Assembly: GCA_005239175.1 (NCBI GenBank)
Contig: SOPS01000001.1
Coordinates: forward strand, 186,001-250,000
Direction: 5' to 3'
Length of the DNA: 64,000 nucleotides
DNA from: a halophilic archaeon SHRA6
Lineage (GTDB): Archaea; Halobacteriota; Halobacteria; Halobacteriales; Haloferacaceae
The position numbers and the translations under genes are program-made. The notes below the pieces were generated by a model. It worked only from the letters and a program-made list of their open reading frames with translations, made no database searches and had not been told where the DNA came from. Positions within the stretch are counted from its first letter, which is position 1; each line of letters starts with the position of its first letter. Positions 16,667 to 25,638 of the stretch are shown here, piece after piece.

Positions 16667-17929
16667 ATGCGGCTGGACGACTACATCGAGCTCGAGGTCA
16701 ACGAGCGCGCTGAGCGTCGGCGCCTCGTCGAGGAGAAGTCCTACGAGATCGTCGATCACCTCTCAGCGTTCGAAACTCGGTTCGAAGAAACCGTCCAGAA
16801 CGGCGACCTATTTGGGAGTGTCTCGCCGTCGATCTTCGTCGGCCGATCGAACTATCCGAACGTCTCGACAGGATTGCTCTCACCGGTCGGCAACGAACGC
16901 GACGCCGCGCGATTCGAGACGAGCGCCGAGTGGTACAGAGAGGGCGTGAGCATCGAGGACGTCTTCGAGCGCCGAACGAGTCTCCTCAACTCGACACAGC
17001 GATCGCCCGTCGAAACGAGCGTACACGACGCGTGGGACGGCTTTCTGGGCGTTCAGCGAGAGGTTGCGATCGCCGACAGGCCGGTCCAAGTTGAGATCGG
17101 CCTCAACGAGCCGCCTGAGATTGACTTTGACGTAACGCCCGAAGATGTTGCAACCCCGACTGGGCCCCGGGCAACCGCCCGAGACGCCGCAGTGACGGAG
17201 AATCCCCACGTCCCACGGGCGATTAAAAAGACCCTCGAAGACGACGACTGGGCCGCCCAGGGCGCGATGACGTACCTCTACAACCGCGGGTTCGATGTCT
17301 ACGATATCAACACAATTCTCTCAGCGGGCGCACTCGGCCAGGGCGAGAACCGTCGGCTCGTTCCCACACGGTGGTCAATAACTGCGGTCGACGACACAGT
17401 TGGCCAGTTCCTTCGGGGGCGGATCTGGGATGCGCCGTCGATCGACACGGTCGAGGTCCACCGAAACGAACACCTCGGCAACGCCTTCTGGATCGTCCTC
17501 GCCCCCGGCCAGTGGGAGTTCGAACTCGTCGAACTGAAAGCGCCGGGAAGCATCTGGAATCCCGATCCAGCCGCGGGGATGTGGCTCGCTGCAGACGCAG
17601 AGGGCAAGGAGGGACGAACGAGCTACGTCGAGGAAACCGCCGGCGCGTACTACGCGAGCCGACTCGGGGTACTCGAATATCTCGAGTCGATCGGCCGGCA
17701 AGCAAAAGTTCTGATTGTTCGGCACGTCTCCGATGACTACTGGGGGCCGGTCGGCGTCTGGCAGGTTCGAGAAGCCGTCAGAAACGCGTTCGACGGTGAG
17801 CATGGCGAGGCCGAAACGTTTGGTGACGCGATCCGTGGGGTCGTAGAACACGTTCCAGTGTCGATGGCACAACTGCGGCGAAAATCGACGATGGTCTCTG
17901 GCTTGCAGACGCAGTTGGCTGATTTTTGA
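16667..17929 (+). CDS. nreA: DNA repair protein NreA
   Basis: Archaeal NreA family protein (420 aa) involved in DNA damage tolerance together with PCNA. The body shows family blocks such as SPSIFVGRSNYPNVSTGLLSP near residue 50, and DDDWAAQGAMTYLYNRGFDV. The C-terminal tail ends GLQTQLADF, which fits the PCNA-interacting QxxLxxF motif described for this family. Start ATG 16667 gives MRLDDYIELEVNERAERR. No zinc cysteines are evident at the N-terminus. The gene stands alone, downstream of the hydrolase pair on the same strand. Confidence 0.92.
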   Translation: MRLDDYIELEVNERAERRRLVEEKSYEIVDHLSAFETRFEETVQNGDLFGSVSPSIFVGRSNYPNVSTGLLSPVGNERDAARFETSAEWYREGVSIEDVFERRTSLLNSTQRSPVETSVHDAWDGFLGVQREVAIADRPVQVEIGLNEPPEIDFDVTPEDVATPTGPRATARDAAVTENPHVPRAIKKTLEDDDWAAQGAMTYLYNRGFDVYDINTILSAGALGQGENRRLVPTRWSITAVDDTVGQFLRGRIWDAPSIDTVEVHRNEHLGNAFWIVLAPGQWEFELVELKAPGSIWNPDPAAGMWLAADAEGKEGRTSYVEETAGAYYASRLGVLEYLESIGRQAKVLIVRHVSDDYWGPVGVWQVREAVRNAFDGEHGEAETFGDAIRGVVEHVPVSMAQLRRKSTMVSGLQTQLADF

Positions 17930-17958
17930 ACCGTTCGTTGGCCTGATCGACAGTCAGT

Positions 17959-18408
17959 TCACACCGACTCGAGTCGATCGTACACCGCGTTTACGAGTTC
18001 ACCAGTTTTGTCGATGATCGCGTCCATTTCGTCGGTATCTTCGGCCATCCCCAGCATTTGAGCGATCCGCATGATGCTCACGTGGTATACGACCTGCTCG
18101 TTCGGCGCTCGCTCCCAGACGATCATGTTGCACGGGAACAGCCCACCGATCTTGTTGTCGGTCGCCGTCAGCGCCCGATCGGCGATCGCCGGGTTACACG
18201 CGCCGAGGACGTAGTACGGATCACGGTCCGCATCGACTTTCTCGTTGAGCATGTCGGACGGTGAAAACTCGACAGGGATACCGAATCCCTCGTCGAGGCA
18301 GATCTCACGAACCGTCTCGATCGCGGTTTCGTGGTCGCTTTCGAGCACAGTCATGTGTTCGCCGTACATCTCAGGATCGATCTCTGTGGGGTCAAACGGG
18401 AGCATCAT
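17959..18408 (-). CDS. DUF302 family protein
   Basis: Cytoplasmic 149-residue protein. The DUF302 fold is recognised from AIETVREICLDEGFGIPVEF, then YYVLGACNPAIADRALTATDNKIGGLFPCNMIVWERAPNEQVVYH. The conserved PxxP/Ala-rich segment and the LFPCN element match family members. DUF302 proteins are often encoded near oxidative or sulfur functions, but their role is not established. The gene converges on nreA. Confidence 0.85.
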   Translation of the reverse strand: MMLPFDPTEIDPEMYGEHMTVLESDHETAIETVREICLDEGFGIPVEFSPSDMLNEKVDADRDPYYVLGACNPAIADRALTATDNKIGGLFPCNMIVWERAPNEQVVYHVSIMRIAQMLGMAEDTDEMDAIIDKTGELVNAVYDRLESV

Positions 18409-18447
18409 ACCACTATATTGTCCTCCACATGCAAAAACGGGGAGGGT

Positions 18448-18490
18448 GTGGGCAGCCGGATCGATCTGGTCGTGGGCAGCCGGATCGATC
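18448..18490. repeat. Two-copy 24-bp direct repeat
   Basis: GTGGGCAGCCGGATCGATC occurs at 18448-18466 and again at 18472-18490, identical, with a 24-bp period. It lies upstream of the DUF302 gene and about 30 bp from the three-copy repeat at the end of the next gene, so the two may be parts of one decayed array. Confidence 0.8.
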
Positions 18491-18518
18491 GTTGAAAAAA
18501 GGTGTCGATCAGTTGGAT

Positions 18519-18577
18519 AGACTACTCGTCGGTCGCAAGATCACTCGTAGAGCAATCGTCGAGACTACTCGTCGGTC
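18519..18577 (-). repeat. Three-copy repeat at the 3' end of the DUF5789-like gene
   Basis: On the plus strand AGACTACTCGTCGGTC occurs at 18519-18534 and, identical, at 18562-18577. A diverged copy, AGATCACTCGTAGAGC, lies between at 18538. The 18562 copy contains the last codons and stop of the gene (ACC GAC GAG TAG on the minus strand). The downstream copies read GAG TGA and GAG TAG, so each keeps a stop triplet. Confidence 0.8.
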
Positions 18578-18849
18578 AACACAGGACCGCCACCGGCGAC
18601 GGCGGTTACCTCGTCGATGAACGTCTGGCGACGGTCAAAATAGGTCGTGTCGATCGATTCGAGTACGGTCGACAGTTCGGTGGCACCGTCAGGCGTGCGA
18701 ATTTCACTGTCGCCTTCCTGTTCGACGATCGCGCTCATTGTTGCGGGCCAGGTCAATCGCGAGGCGACGCGGGCGAGCGGTGCACCCTCAACGGAAGGGC
18801 CCGTTCCGAGTTCGACCGCCGGTTCGTCCTCGGCGTCCTCATCTGACAT
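18565..18849 (-). CDS. Small acidic haloarchaeal protein, DUF5789-like
   Basis: Protein of 94 residues from ATG 18849 (MSDEDAEDEPAVELGTGPSV); the longer in-frame extension is rejected because it lacks the acidic codon bias. The pattern VEGAPLARVASRLTWPATMS followed by EIRTPDGATELSTVLESIDTTYFDRRQTF is one I recall as DUF5789 of haloarchaea, unverified. No motif suggests a function. Its last codons and stop lie inside a repeat whose copies continue downstream. Confidence 0.75.
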   Translation of the reverse strand: MSDEDAEDEPAVELGTGPSVEGAPLARVASRLTWPATMSAIVEQEGDSEIRTPDGATELSTVLESIDTTYFDRRQTFIDEVTAVAGGGPVLTDE

Positions 18850-18981
18850 GTGCGGCGATTTGACGGGCGGGAGGGTAACCTTTTCGAACCACCGCAGCGA
18901 GGGCCCGTTAAGTGTTATGGTAGCATTTGTCACACAATTGTCTGACGTACTGTTTTGTATCGGGCGATCGTACCCCCGGGT

Positions 18982-19995
18982 ATGACAAGTCTCTCCGAGG
19001 CGTACCACGGGGACGCCGCAACCCGGGCGGGCAGACGGCGACTCGCCGCAGGAGCCGGGTTGTTCTCTGCGGGAGTACTCCTCGTCGTCGCCGGAATCCT
19101 CGTCGCCGGGACGGAGTTGCTTTTGAACCGCGGCTACGGACTGGGAGACATTCGGCTCTACGGCGGTGTTCTCGGTGGGATCGGGGTACCAGCGGTGTTT
19201 CTTGGCATCTTCACCGTGTTACCGGCCAGCCGAAATACCCGAGCGGCGGCGGTCGTCGGGGCATGCCTCTCGGTATTCGGCGTTGCACTCTTCGTTCACG
19301 CATATCCCTGTGGATGGATCGGCAACTCCTGTACGGTCCAACAAACCGATCTCACTCTTCCAACCGCTGGAGTGTACTCTCTCGGCGTGATCACGACGTT
19401 CTGGTGTCTGTTCACCGGCGTTGTCAACTTCAAGACGCGGAACGATCCCGGTGGAACCGTCACGATGAACGTCACCCGCCGCGGAGAGACGAAGGTCGTC
19501 GAAGTCGAAAAGCCTCTTTCAGGATTCGGAAGCGTCGGGCTGTTTGGCAGCGACCCAGACGGCGAGGTCGAAACCCAAACCAACGCGGTGTCGCCGACCA
19601 GCGACGGGGGCGAGTCCACACAGACAATCTCCTCACCGATGGACCAACCATCACCATCCCAGACCCCGAGCGCGGACCGGGTTGACACGATCGGCCCGAA
19701 CTCCCGATCGAACGGCCAATCGGCAGGGGAAACAACAACAAACCGACCCTCGGACGCCGCAGGAACGCAGGCTGCCAACACGTCCAACGAAGGAACCGCT
19801 GGCGGCATGGCTAACGACGGGTCAGTCGTTGAGTACCAGTCGAGTCCCCAGTCGGATGGACCGGTCGATCGCTACTGCGGGAGTTGCTCGCACTTTCAGT
19901 ACGTTCGGACCGACGACGGCATTCAGCCGTACTGTGGCTACCACTCTGCGCTCATGGACGACATGGACCCCTGTGAGGAGTGGACTCGACGGTAA
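18982..19995 (+). CDS. Membrane protein with C-terminal cysteine cluster, DUF7139-like
   Basis: Protein of 337 residues from ATG 18982 (MTSLSEAYHGDAATRAGRRR). Four hydrophobic helices occupy about residues 25-160, then a conserved strand region RNDPGGTVTMNVTRRGETKVVEVEKPL (split by MNVT), then a disordered Ser/Thr/Gln-rich linker of roughly 100 residues. The C-terminus, DRYCGSCSHFQYV, later PYCGYHSALMDDMDPCEEW, has four cysteines and a histidine that look like a small metal site. I recall this family as DUF7139 in haloarchaea, unverified. It ends just before the convergent Mut7-C gene. Confidence 0.78.
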   Translation: MTSLSEAYHGDAATRAGRRRLAAGAGLFSAGVLLVVAGILVAGTELLLNRGYGLGDIRLYGGVLGGIGVPAVFLGIFTVLPASRNTRAAAVVGACLSVFGVALFVHAYPCGWIGNSCTVQQTDLTLPTAGVYSLGVITTFWCLFTGVVNFKTRNDPGGTVTMNVTRRGETKVVEVEKPLSGFGSVGLFGSDPDGEVETQTNAVSPTSDGGESTQTISSPMDQPSPSQTPSADRVDTIGPNSRSNGQSAGETTTNRPSDAAGTQAANTSNEGTAGGMANDGSVVEYQSSPQSDGPVDRYCGSCSHFQYVRTDDGIQPYCGYHSALMDDMDPCEEWTRR

Positions 19996-20032
19996 CTAAC
20001 TGCTGAGTGACGGTTACCGAACCGCTGGCCGA

Positions 20033-20530
20033 TTATTTTTCACGGATCTCTTGGAGCCGATCGCGAACGTCGGCCCAGTGACTTCCTTTCCAGAACAGCT
20101 GTCCACAGGACTCACACTCCCAGAGTCGACGGTCTTCAGGAGCGTACTCCGGCACGCTGTCGCCATAAAATCGCGAGACGTGTCCGTTACAACGCCCGCA
20201 GTACTGTGGTTCTGCCGGAAGCGTCAGATCGACACCCGCGGCTGCGATTGACCCAAGCTGTTCGTCAAGGGCTGTCGACGCAACGAAGATCGAGCCGTCC
20301 GTTCGCTCGGCGAGTTCACGATCACGCGTGAGAAGTGTCCTGTCGGTCCACTCGGCGATTTGACGGAGCCGATCGTCAGCCTCAACCCCGATATCGGGTC
20401 CGTAGACGGTATCGTACCCACACATCCGAAGATAGGTGACGAGCGTGCCTAACATGGCGTCGACGAGGAATTCCTGAGAGCGATCGATCGGCTCGCTAGA
20501 AGACGCTGCACGTGGGCTGGGCGGAACCAT
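20033..20530 (-). CDS. Mut7-C RNase domain protein
   Basis: Cytoplasmic protein of 165 residues. The N-terminal PIN-like half shows FLVDAMLGTLVTYLRMCGYDTVYGPD, with the family Asp, then TLLTRDREL. The C-terminal half is a zinc ribbon with CGRCNG and CESCGQLFWKGSHW. This architecture is the Mut7-C RNase domain (formerly DUF82), a PIN-fold nuclease plus zinc ribbon. It is immediately downstream of polX (one base apart), so it is probably co-transcribed and may act in nucleic-acid repair or RNA turnover. Confidence 0.88.
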   Translation of the reverse strand: MVPPSPRAASSSEPIDRSQEFLVDAMLGTLVTYLRMCGYDTVYGPDIGVEADDRLRQIAEWTDRTLLTRDRELAERTDGSIFVASTALDEQLGSIAAAGVDLTLPAEPQYCGRCNGHVSRFYGDSVPEYAPEDRRLWECESCGQLFWKGSHWADVRDRLQEIREK

Positions 20531-20531
20531 C

Positions 20532-22280
20532 TCAATCGAGGAACGATCGCAGTTCGTCAGGCGACAAACAGTTGATCACGTCACCGGCTTCAGCCCAGCC
20601 GCGGCGGGCAGTGTAGACGCCGTACCGCACGTACTCGAGCGAGCCAGGGCCGTGCGCGTCGGTGTTGATCGAGATCGGTGCACCCGCGTCGATCGCCGCC
20701 CGGACGGCCTCGCCGTGCAAATCGAGCCGCGCGGGATTCGAGTTGACCTCGAGGGCTGTCTCGTGTGTAGCTGCGTGCTCAGCGATCTGAACGAAATCCA
20801 GATCAAGCCCTTCGCGGCTGTTGATAAGCCGGCCAGTTGGGTGGCCGATTACGTCAACCTCGGGATGTTCGATGACCTGACAAATGCGATCGGTTACCGC
20901 CTCGGTCTCCCCGTCAAGTGCGGTGTGTGGAGACGCAACGACAATGTCGAGTTCTGCAAGTACGTCGTCGCCGGTGCTGACGCCGCCGTCTGCGGTAATA
21001 TTCGTCTCGACGCCGGCCAAGACTTCGATGTCGCGGTCCTCGTTCAACTGTTCGATCGTCGCGATCGACTCGCGGAGGTCATCGTCGGAGAGCCCAACAC
21101 CAGCGACGATGCCAGGCCCGCTAGCGTGGTCTGTCACGCAGTGGAATTCGTAGCCGCGATCGGCCGCCGCGTCGACCATCTCGCGGATCGTGTAGCGGCC
21201 GTCCGAGCGATCGCTGTGGGTGTGACAGTCCCCTCGGATGTCCTCGACGGCTACAAGTTCCGGCAGATCACCGGCGAGTGCGGCGTCGATCTCACCGGTG
21301 TCTTCGCGAATCTCCGGGGGAATCACCGGCATATCGAGTGCGCCATACATTTCCGCTTCAGTCTCACCGCCCAGTCGGACACCCGCCCGCTGGCTGTTTG
21401 CGTCGTCAGGGACGTCTGAGACGTCGAAGACACCGTACTCGTTGAGTTTCAGTCCGCGATCGATCGCGACGTTCCGCAGGTGAACGTTGTGGGCTTTGCT
21501 CCCGGTGAAATACTGTAACGCTGCGCCGTACTCTTCGGGAACGACGACGCGGAGATCCACCCGGACACCGTCCGCACGGACGCTGGATTTGCTCTCGCCG
21601 GCCTCGATGACCGCGTCGACGCCGTCCCAGTCGGTAAAGGCCTCAACAACTGCCTCGCTGTCATCACTGGCGACGAGTACGTCGATGTCACCGATCGTGT
21701 CTTTCCACCGCCGTATTGAGCCGGCGACTTCTGCGGTCTCGACGGCCGATTGGCCCCGAATGTACGACAACAGTTGGTCAGCAACTGGGCGGGCGTCACC
21801 GAGGCGCTCGCGCTCTTGGGACTGTCGGGCGAACGGGATATTCTCGAGAATGTTCGACTCCGTCTTTGCACCGAACCCACTAATTTCCTGAATCTCGCCG
21901 GCTTCAGCGGCGTCTTCAAGCTCATCAAGGGTTGTAATCGAAAGCGCCTCGTAGAGCGCTCCGACGGTCTTCGGGCCGACCCCTTCGACAGCGGTGAGTC
22001 CGGCCATGTCGACGGGTAGTTCCTCGCGAAGTTCCTCGAGTTCCTCGATCGAGCCGGTTTCGACGTACTCGATGACCTTCGAGGCGATCGCCTCGCCAAC
22101 CCGATCGATCGCTTCGACTGCATCTTGCCCCGTCGCAGCCAGCTGTTCGATCGCTTCGGGGTGATCTCTGATATTTTCGGCGGCCCGCCGGTAGGCGTTG
22201 GGCTTGTACTCGACACCCTGGGCCTCCAGCAGGTCAGCGAACTCTTCTAGTCGTGTCGCAATCTCGTCGTTTCTGCTCAT
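20532..22280 (-). CDS. polX: DNA polymerase X with PHP domain
   Basis: Gap-filling family X polymerase of 582 residues. Domains in order: an 8-kDa-like N-terminal domain (GVEYKPNAYRRAAENIRDHP), helix-hairpin-helix segments (LTAVEGVGPKTVGALYEAL and ISGFGAKTESNILENI), the polymerase palm with AGSIRRWKDTIGDIDVLVA carrying the catalytic Asp pair, RVDLRVVVPEEYGAALQYFTGS, then a C-terminal PHP domain with CHTHSDRSDGRYTIREM and the metal histidines in VTDHASG and INTDAHGPG. The PHP domain gives 3'-5' exonuclease or AP-site activity in bacterial relatives. Its stop is one base before the Mut7-C gene. Confidence 0.95.
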   Translation of the reverse strand: MSRNDEIATRLEEFADLLEAQGVEYKPNAYRRAAENIRDHPEAIEQLAATGQDAVEAIDRVGEAIASKVIEYVETGSIEELEELREELPVDMAGLTAVEGVGPKTVGALYEALSITTLDELEDAAEAGEIQEISGFGAKTESNILENIPFARQSQERERLGDARPVADQLLSYIRGQSAVETAEVAGSIRRWKDTIGDIDVLVASDDSEAVVEAFTDWDGVDAVIEAGESKSSVRADGVRVDLRVVVPEEYGAALQYFTGSKAHNVHLRNVAIDRGLKLNEYGVFDVSDVPDDANSQRAGVRLGGETEAEMYGALDMPVIPPEIREDTGEIDAALAGDLPELVAVEDIRGDCHTHSDRSDGRYTIREMVDAAADRGYEFHCVTDHASGPGIVAGVGLSDDDLRESIATIEQLNEDRDIEVLAGVETNITADGGVSTGDDVLAELDIVVASPHTALDGETEAVTDRICQVIEHPEVDVIGHPTGRLINSREGLDLDFVQIAEHAATHETALEVNSNPARLDLHGEAVRAAIDAGAPISINTDAHGPGSLEYVRYGVYTARRGWAEAGDVINCLSPDELRSFLD

Positions 22281-22296
22281 ATCGTTGTCAGGGCGA

Positions 22297-22737
22297 TTAT
22301 ATCCGACCGCGCGTACCGCTCGTCTCTTCTCGGCCCAGGGCTTTCTTCAGGAAGTTCATCCAGCGTTTGGTGTCCGCAGCCGCCTGCCGGTCAGCTTCTG
22401 CCTGGAGGTCAGTTGGATCAAGCTGTTCGAGTGCGTTTAGCGCCCGATCGATCGCGATGATTGACGTTGCGATTGTCCGTCCCTTCTCGTAGCTCACCTC
22501 GTTTTCATCGATGCGGGCGAGCCGTTCGGTTCGCTCGCGGCGGAGGTTTCGCTTCGCCTGCTCGACCCGTTCGCGCTCGCCCGGAGGAATCGTGTCTCGA
22601 CGTTTGATCTCGAAGACAAACGATCGGAGATCGATCTCTTCACCTTGGATCTCGATCGACTCCGGGAGGGTGACCCCGACGGTCGCGCCGTCGCGACCGA
22701 TCCGCTCAAGCAGTTGTTTCCGCTGGTACTCCTCCAT
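22297..22737 (-). CDS. Coiled-coil haloarchaeal protein, DUF5788-like
   Basis: Protein of 146 residues from ATG 22737 (MEEYQRKQLLERIGRDGATV). A beta-rich start GVTLPESIEIQGEEIDLRSFVFEIKRRD (split by IQGEEI) leads into a long charged helix PPGERERVEQAKRNLRRERTERLARIDEN and a second helix with the di-alanine run QAEADRQAAADTKRW. It closely resembles what I recall as DUF5788, a conserved haloarchaeal family without a known role. It lies 16 bp upstream of polX on the same strand and may be in its operon. Confidence 0.78.
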   Translation of the reverse strand: MEEYQRKQLLERIGRDGATVGVTLPESIEIQGEEIDLRSFVFEIKRRDTIPPGERERVEQAKRNLRRERTERLARIDENEVSYEKGRTIATSIIAIDRALNALEQLDPTDLQAEADRQAAADTKRWMNFLKKALGREETSGTRGRI

Positions 22738-22875
22738 ACGATCGATTCGGGCGGTTCGCACTTTGCTCCTTCGACCGTCGGACGTTCGAGCACACCCTCT
22801 AAAAGCCATGATAGGTCGCGCCCAGAATCTCCGCGAAACTGAAACTACTTATGGCCCTCTCCGGTAAGGACAAGT

Positions 22876-24219
22876 ATGGGTTTGTTCGATCGGCTCCGCG
22901 GTGAGAAATCCCCGCGTGTGGCCTTTCTTGGTATCGACGGCGTGCCGTTCAGCCTCCTTTCGAATCATGAGGATGCATTTCCGAACCTGACAGCAATGGC
23001 CGAAGCAGGCTCGGCCGGGGAGATCGATAGCATCGTTCCACCCGAGTCCAGTGCCTGCTGGCCCGCGCTGACGACAGGGGTAAACCCGGGGGAGACTGGC
23101 GTGTACGGGTTTCAGGACAGAGAGATCGGCTCGTACGACACGTACGTGCCAATGGGGCGTGACGTGCAGGCGACCCGGATCTGGGATCGCGTCACCGAGG
23201 CGGGTCGAAACGCGACTGTCCTCAATGTCCCGGTCACGTTCCCGCCGCAGCGAAACGTCCAGCGGATGGTGTCTGGGTTCCTCTCGCCGGGCGTCGACAA
23301 GGCTGCGTATCCGGATGATCTGCGCAAAACGCTCGAATCGCAGGGCTACATCATCGACGTGAACGCGAAACTCGGCCACAAAGACGACAAGTCCGAGTTC
23401 ATGGACCACGCGCACAAGACCCTCGATCGCCGCTTTGAGGCGTTTAAACACTACTTCGAGGCCGATGATTGGGATCTGTTTTTCGGCGTGTTCATGACGA
23501 CCGATCGCGTGAACCACTTCCTGTTCAGAGACTACGAGCGCGATGGCGAAAACAAGGAGCTGTTCATGGACTTCTACCGCCAGCTCGACACGTACATCGG
23601 TGAGCTGCGGTCGATGCTGCCCGACGACGTGACGCTCATCGTCGCCTCCGATCACGGCTTTACGTCCCTCGATTATGAGGTCCACTTGAACGCGTGGCTC
23701 GAAGAGAACGGGTGGCTGTCCTACGAGGATGACGACCACGAGGAACTCGGAGACATCTCCGATGATACCCGCGCGTACTCGTTGATCCCCGGACGGTTCT
23801 ACATCAACCTCGAAGGGCGCGAGCCGCGCGGCAGCGTCCCAGAGGACGAGTACGAGTCTGTTCGTGCGGAGTTGAAAGCCGAACTCAAGTCATTGACCGG
23901 ACCCGACGGCACGCCCGTCTGTTCGCGAATCGTCGAAAAGGAGGCTGCCTTCAGAGGCGACCACGACGAGATCGCACCAGACCTCGTTGCGATTCCGAAC
24001 AACGGGTTCGATCTCAAAGCCGGGTTCAAGGGCCACGACGAGGTCTTTGGGACTGGACCGCGAAACGGGATGCACAGCTTTGACGACACGACCCTCTTGA
24101 TCGACGATCCAGAGGCGTCAATCGTCGACGCAGATCTCCTCGATATCGCGCCAACAATCATGGAGCTGATGGAGATCGACTACAACAGGACGGCGTTCGA
24201 CGGCGCGAGTCTCGTCTGA
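22876..24219 (+). CDS. Alkaline-phosphatase-superfamily phosphodiesterase
   Basis: Metal-dependent phosphoesterase or nucleotide pyrophosphatase of 447 residues. The N-terminal metal site is FLGIDGVPFSLLSN with its Asp, followed by PESSACWPALTTGVNPG, which carries the Ser/Thr nucleophile region. Further metal ligands are in VFMTTDRVNHFLF (Asp, His), LIVASDHGFTSLDYEVHLN (Asp, His) and FKGHDEVFGTGPRNGMHSF (His). No signal peptide is seen, so it acts in the cytoplasm. Relatives hydrolyse nucleotide sugars or phospholipid heads, and the substrate here is unknown. It converges on cetZ with a 12-bp gap. Confidence 0.88.
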   Translation: MGLFDRLRGEKSPRVAFLGIDGVPFSLLSNHEDAFPNLTAMAEAGSAGEIDSIVPPESSACWPALTTGVNPGETGVYGFQDREIGSYDTYVPMGRDVQATRIWDRVTEAGRNATVLNVPVTFPPQRNVQRMVSGFLSPGVDKAAYPDDLRKTLESQGYIIDVNAKLGHKDDKSEFMDHAHKTLDRRFEAFKHYFEADDWDLFFGVFMTTDRVNHFLFRDYERDGENKELFMDFYRQLDTYIGELRSMLPDDVTLIVASDHGFTSLDYEVHLNAWLEENGWLSYEDDDHEELGDISDDTRAYSLIPGRFYINLEGREPRGSVPEDEYESVRAELKAELKSLTGPDGTPVCSRIVEKEAAFRGDHDEIAPDLVAIPNNGFDLKAGFKGHDEVFGTGPRNGMHSFDDTTLLIDDPEASIVDADLLDIAPTIMELMEIDYNRTAFDGASLV

Positions 24220-24231
24220 GCGAGCCGAGAC

Positions 24232-25314
24232 CTAGAACAGACTTTCGAGTTCGTCGGTTTCGAAGACCGATCGCCGATCGACTTCTGTTTGCTCACGCTC
24301 TTCTTCAAGTGCCAACCGTGCGCGTTCGAGAAATCGTTCAACGCGGTTCGATCGCTCAACCCCACCGAGGAGGATGAGTGCAGCGACCCGATCGGACTCG
24401 ATCGGGAAGTCACCGCCGCGAACCTGCATGCTTCCAGTTTCGTCTTCGAGCCAGCGCCGCGCCTTCTCGACACCCTTTCGAGAAATTCGCTCGGAATTCC
24501 CGGCAATAACCAAGAGCGCGGAGTCGGCCTCGGTCGCTCCCGGGAGGCTCGAACCGGTAAGGAGCGCGTTTCTGGTTGTACTCGTGATTGCGTTGAGGTT
24601 TTCAGTCGGATCGTCGCTGGCGAGTGAGCTCGCGTAGCCGAGCGAAGCGAGCCCGCCAGATCGAAGCGTGTTGATAACTTCGCTCGTGTCGACAACGCTC
24701 TCTGCGACACCGTGAGTCGCCTCACCAGCGGCGAACAGCAAACCAAACCGTCGGGCAATGTTCTGATTGATTGCATCGTAGCCCTCGCTTACGCTCTCAC
24801 CACTTTGTTTCCATGCGTCGTTGTCGACCAGCAACAACGAATCAGCCTCGCGAGCGAGTGTCTTCAGCGATCGCCCGGCGTTGACTTGATACAACGTTCC
24901 CTCGTTTTTTCCTGGCAGAATACCGAGCGCGTAGATCGGGACATCGTAGACTCGTTTGAGCTGACGGACTAACACGGGCGCACCACCAGACCCTGAGCCG
25001 CCGCCGAGACCGGCAACGACGACGACTGCTTCGGTGCGGGCATCAATCTTCTCGCTGAGCGTGCCCATCACCTCGTTAATGTCCGATTCCATGACTGCCG
25101 CGCCGAGTTCGTTGTCGCCGCCAACCCCGTGCCCGCTTACTTTGTCTTGACCGATGAGGGCGGTATCCATTGGGAGCCCAGAAAGGTCCGCCTGGGCGGT
25201 GTTGATCGCAAGAGCGTCGAGGACCGATCCAAACCCCATCTGATCGTCGAATTTCGCGAGCGCAGTGGTGATCTTTCCACCAGCCTGGCCCACGCCAACG
25301 AGGACTGTTTTCAT
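24232..25314 (-). CDS. cetZ: CetZ, tubulin/FtsZ-superfamily GTPase
   Basis: Cytoskeletal GTPase of archaea (360 aa from ATG 25314, MKTVLVGVGQAGGKITTALA). The N-terminal nucleotide loop GVGQAGGKI, the T4 tubulin signature GLGGGSGSGGAPVL near residue 102, and the later DNDAWKQSG and NQNIARR regions match CetZ rather than FtsZ. CetZ proteins control cell shape and motility in haloarchaea; which paralogue this is cannot be told from sequence alone. The C-terminal tail is acidic and ends ELESLF. An array of eight 23-24-bp repeats lies upstream, between this gene and the divergent HAD gene. Confidence 0.9.
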   Translation of the reverse strand: MKTVLVGVGQAGGKITTALAKFDDQMGFGSVLDALAINTAQADLSGLPMDTALIGQDKVSGHGVGGDNELGAAVMESDINEVMGTLSEKIDARTEAVVVVAGLGGGSGSGGAPVLVRQLKRVYDVPIYALGILPGKNEGTLYQVNAGRSLKTLAREADSLLLVDNDAWKQSGESVSEGYDAINQNIARRFGLLFAAGEATHGVAESVVDTSEVINTLRSGGLASLGYASSLASDDPTENLNAITSTTRNALLTGSSLPGATEADSALLVIAGNSERISRKGVEKARRWLEDETGSMQVRGGDFPIESDRVAALILLGGVERSNRVERFLERARLALEEEREQTEVDRRSVFETDELESLF

Positions 25315-25415
25315 ACTAACAAGTGCGTAACCAGAACTATTCAATATTGCCCCGCAGTTTCTCGACGCGAAGTGATAGGGCGATCGAACGCAAAGTTCGC
25401 CACCAGCCAGCGGAC

Positions 25416-25603
25416 GACATTGTAAGCCGAATCACGACGACACTCTAAGCTACCTCACAGCCGACACTGCGAGCCGACTCAACACGGCACTGCAAGCTAA
25501 CTCACAGCCGACACTGCGAGCGGACTCACAACCGACACTGCAAGCTGAATCACGGCGACACTGCAAGCTGAATCACGGCGACACTGCAAGCCGATCGACT
25601 GAC
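25416..25603. repeat. Eight-unit 23-24-bp array between divergent cetZ and HAD genes
   Basis: The 324-bp gap between cetZ and the HAD gene holds eight head-to-tail units of 23 or 24 bp, with consensus core GACACTGCAAGCTGAATCAC. Units 6 and 7 are identical; the outer ones are diverged. The first unit starts at 25416 and the last ends about 25603. There are no spacers, so this is not a CRISPR. It lies in the shared promoter space, which could affect either gene, but no binding motif is recognised. The rest of the gap shows nothing else. Confidence 0.85.
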
Positions 25604-25638
25604 GACGTTTTTCCCTATCGCGTGCGGAGAGACGTACA

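Noticed and set aside
22849-23739. Minus-strand frame of 296 codons opposite the phosphoesterase
   Set aside because: No recognisable domain; fully antisense to a gene with complete metal-ligand motifs.
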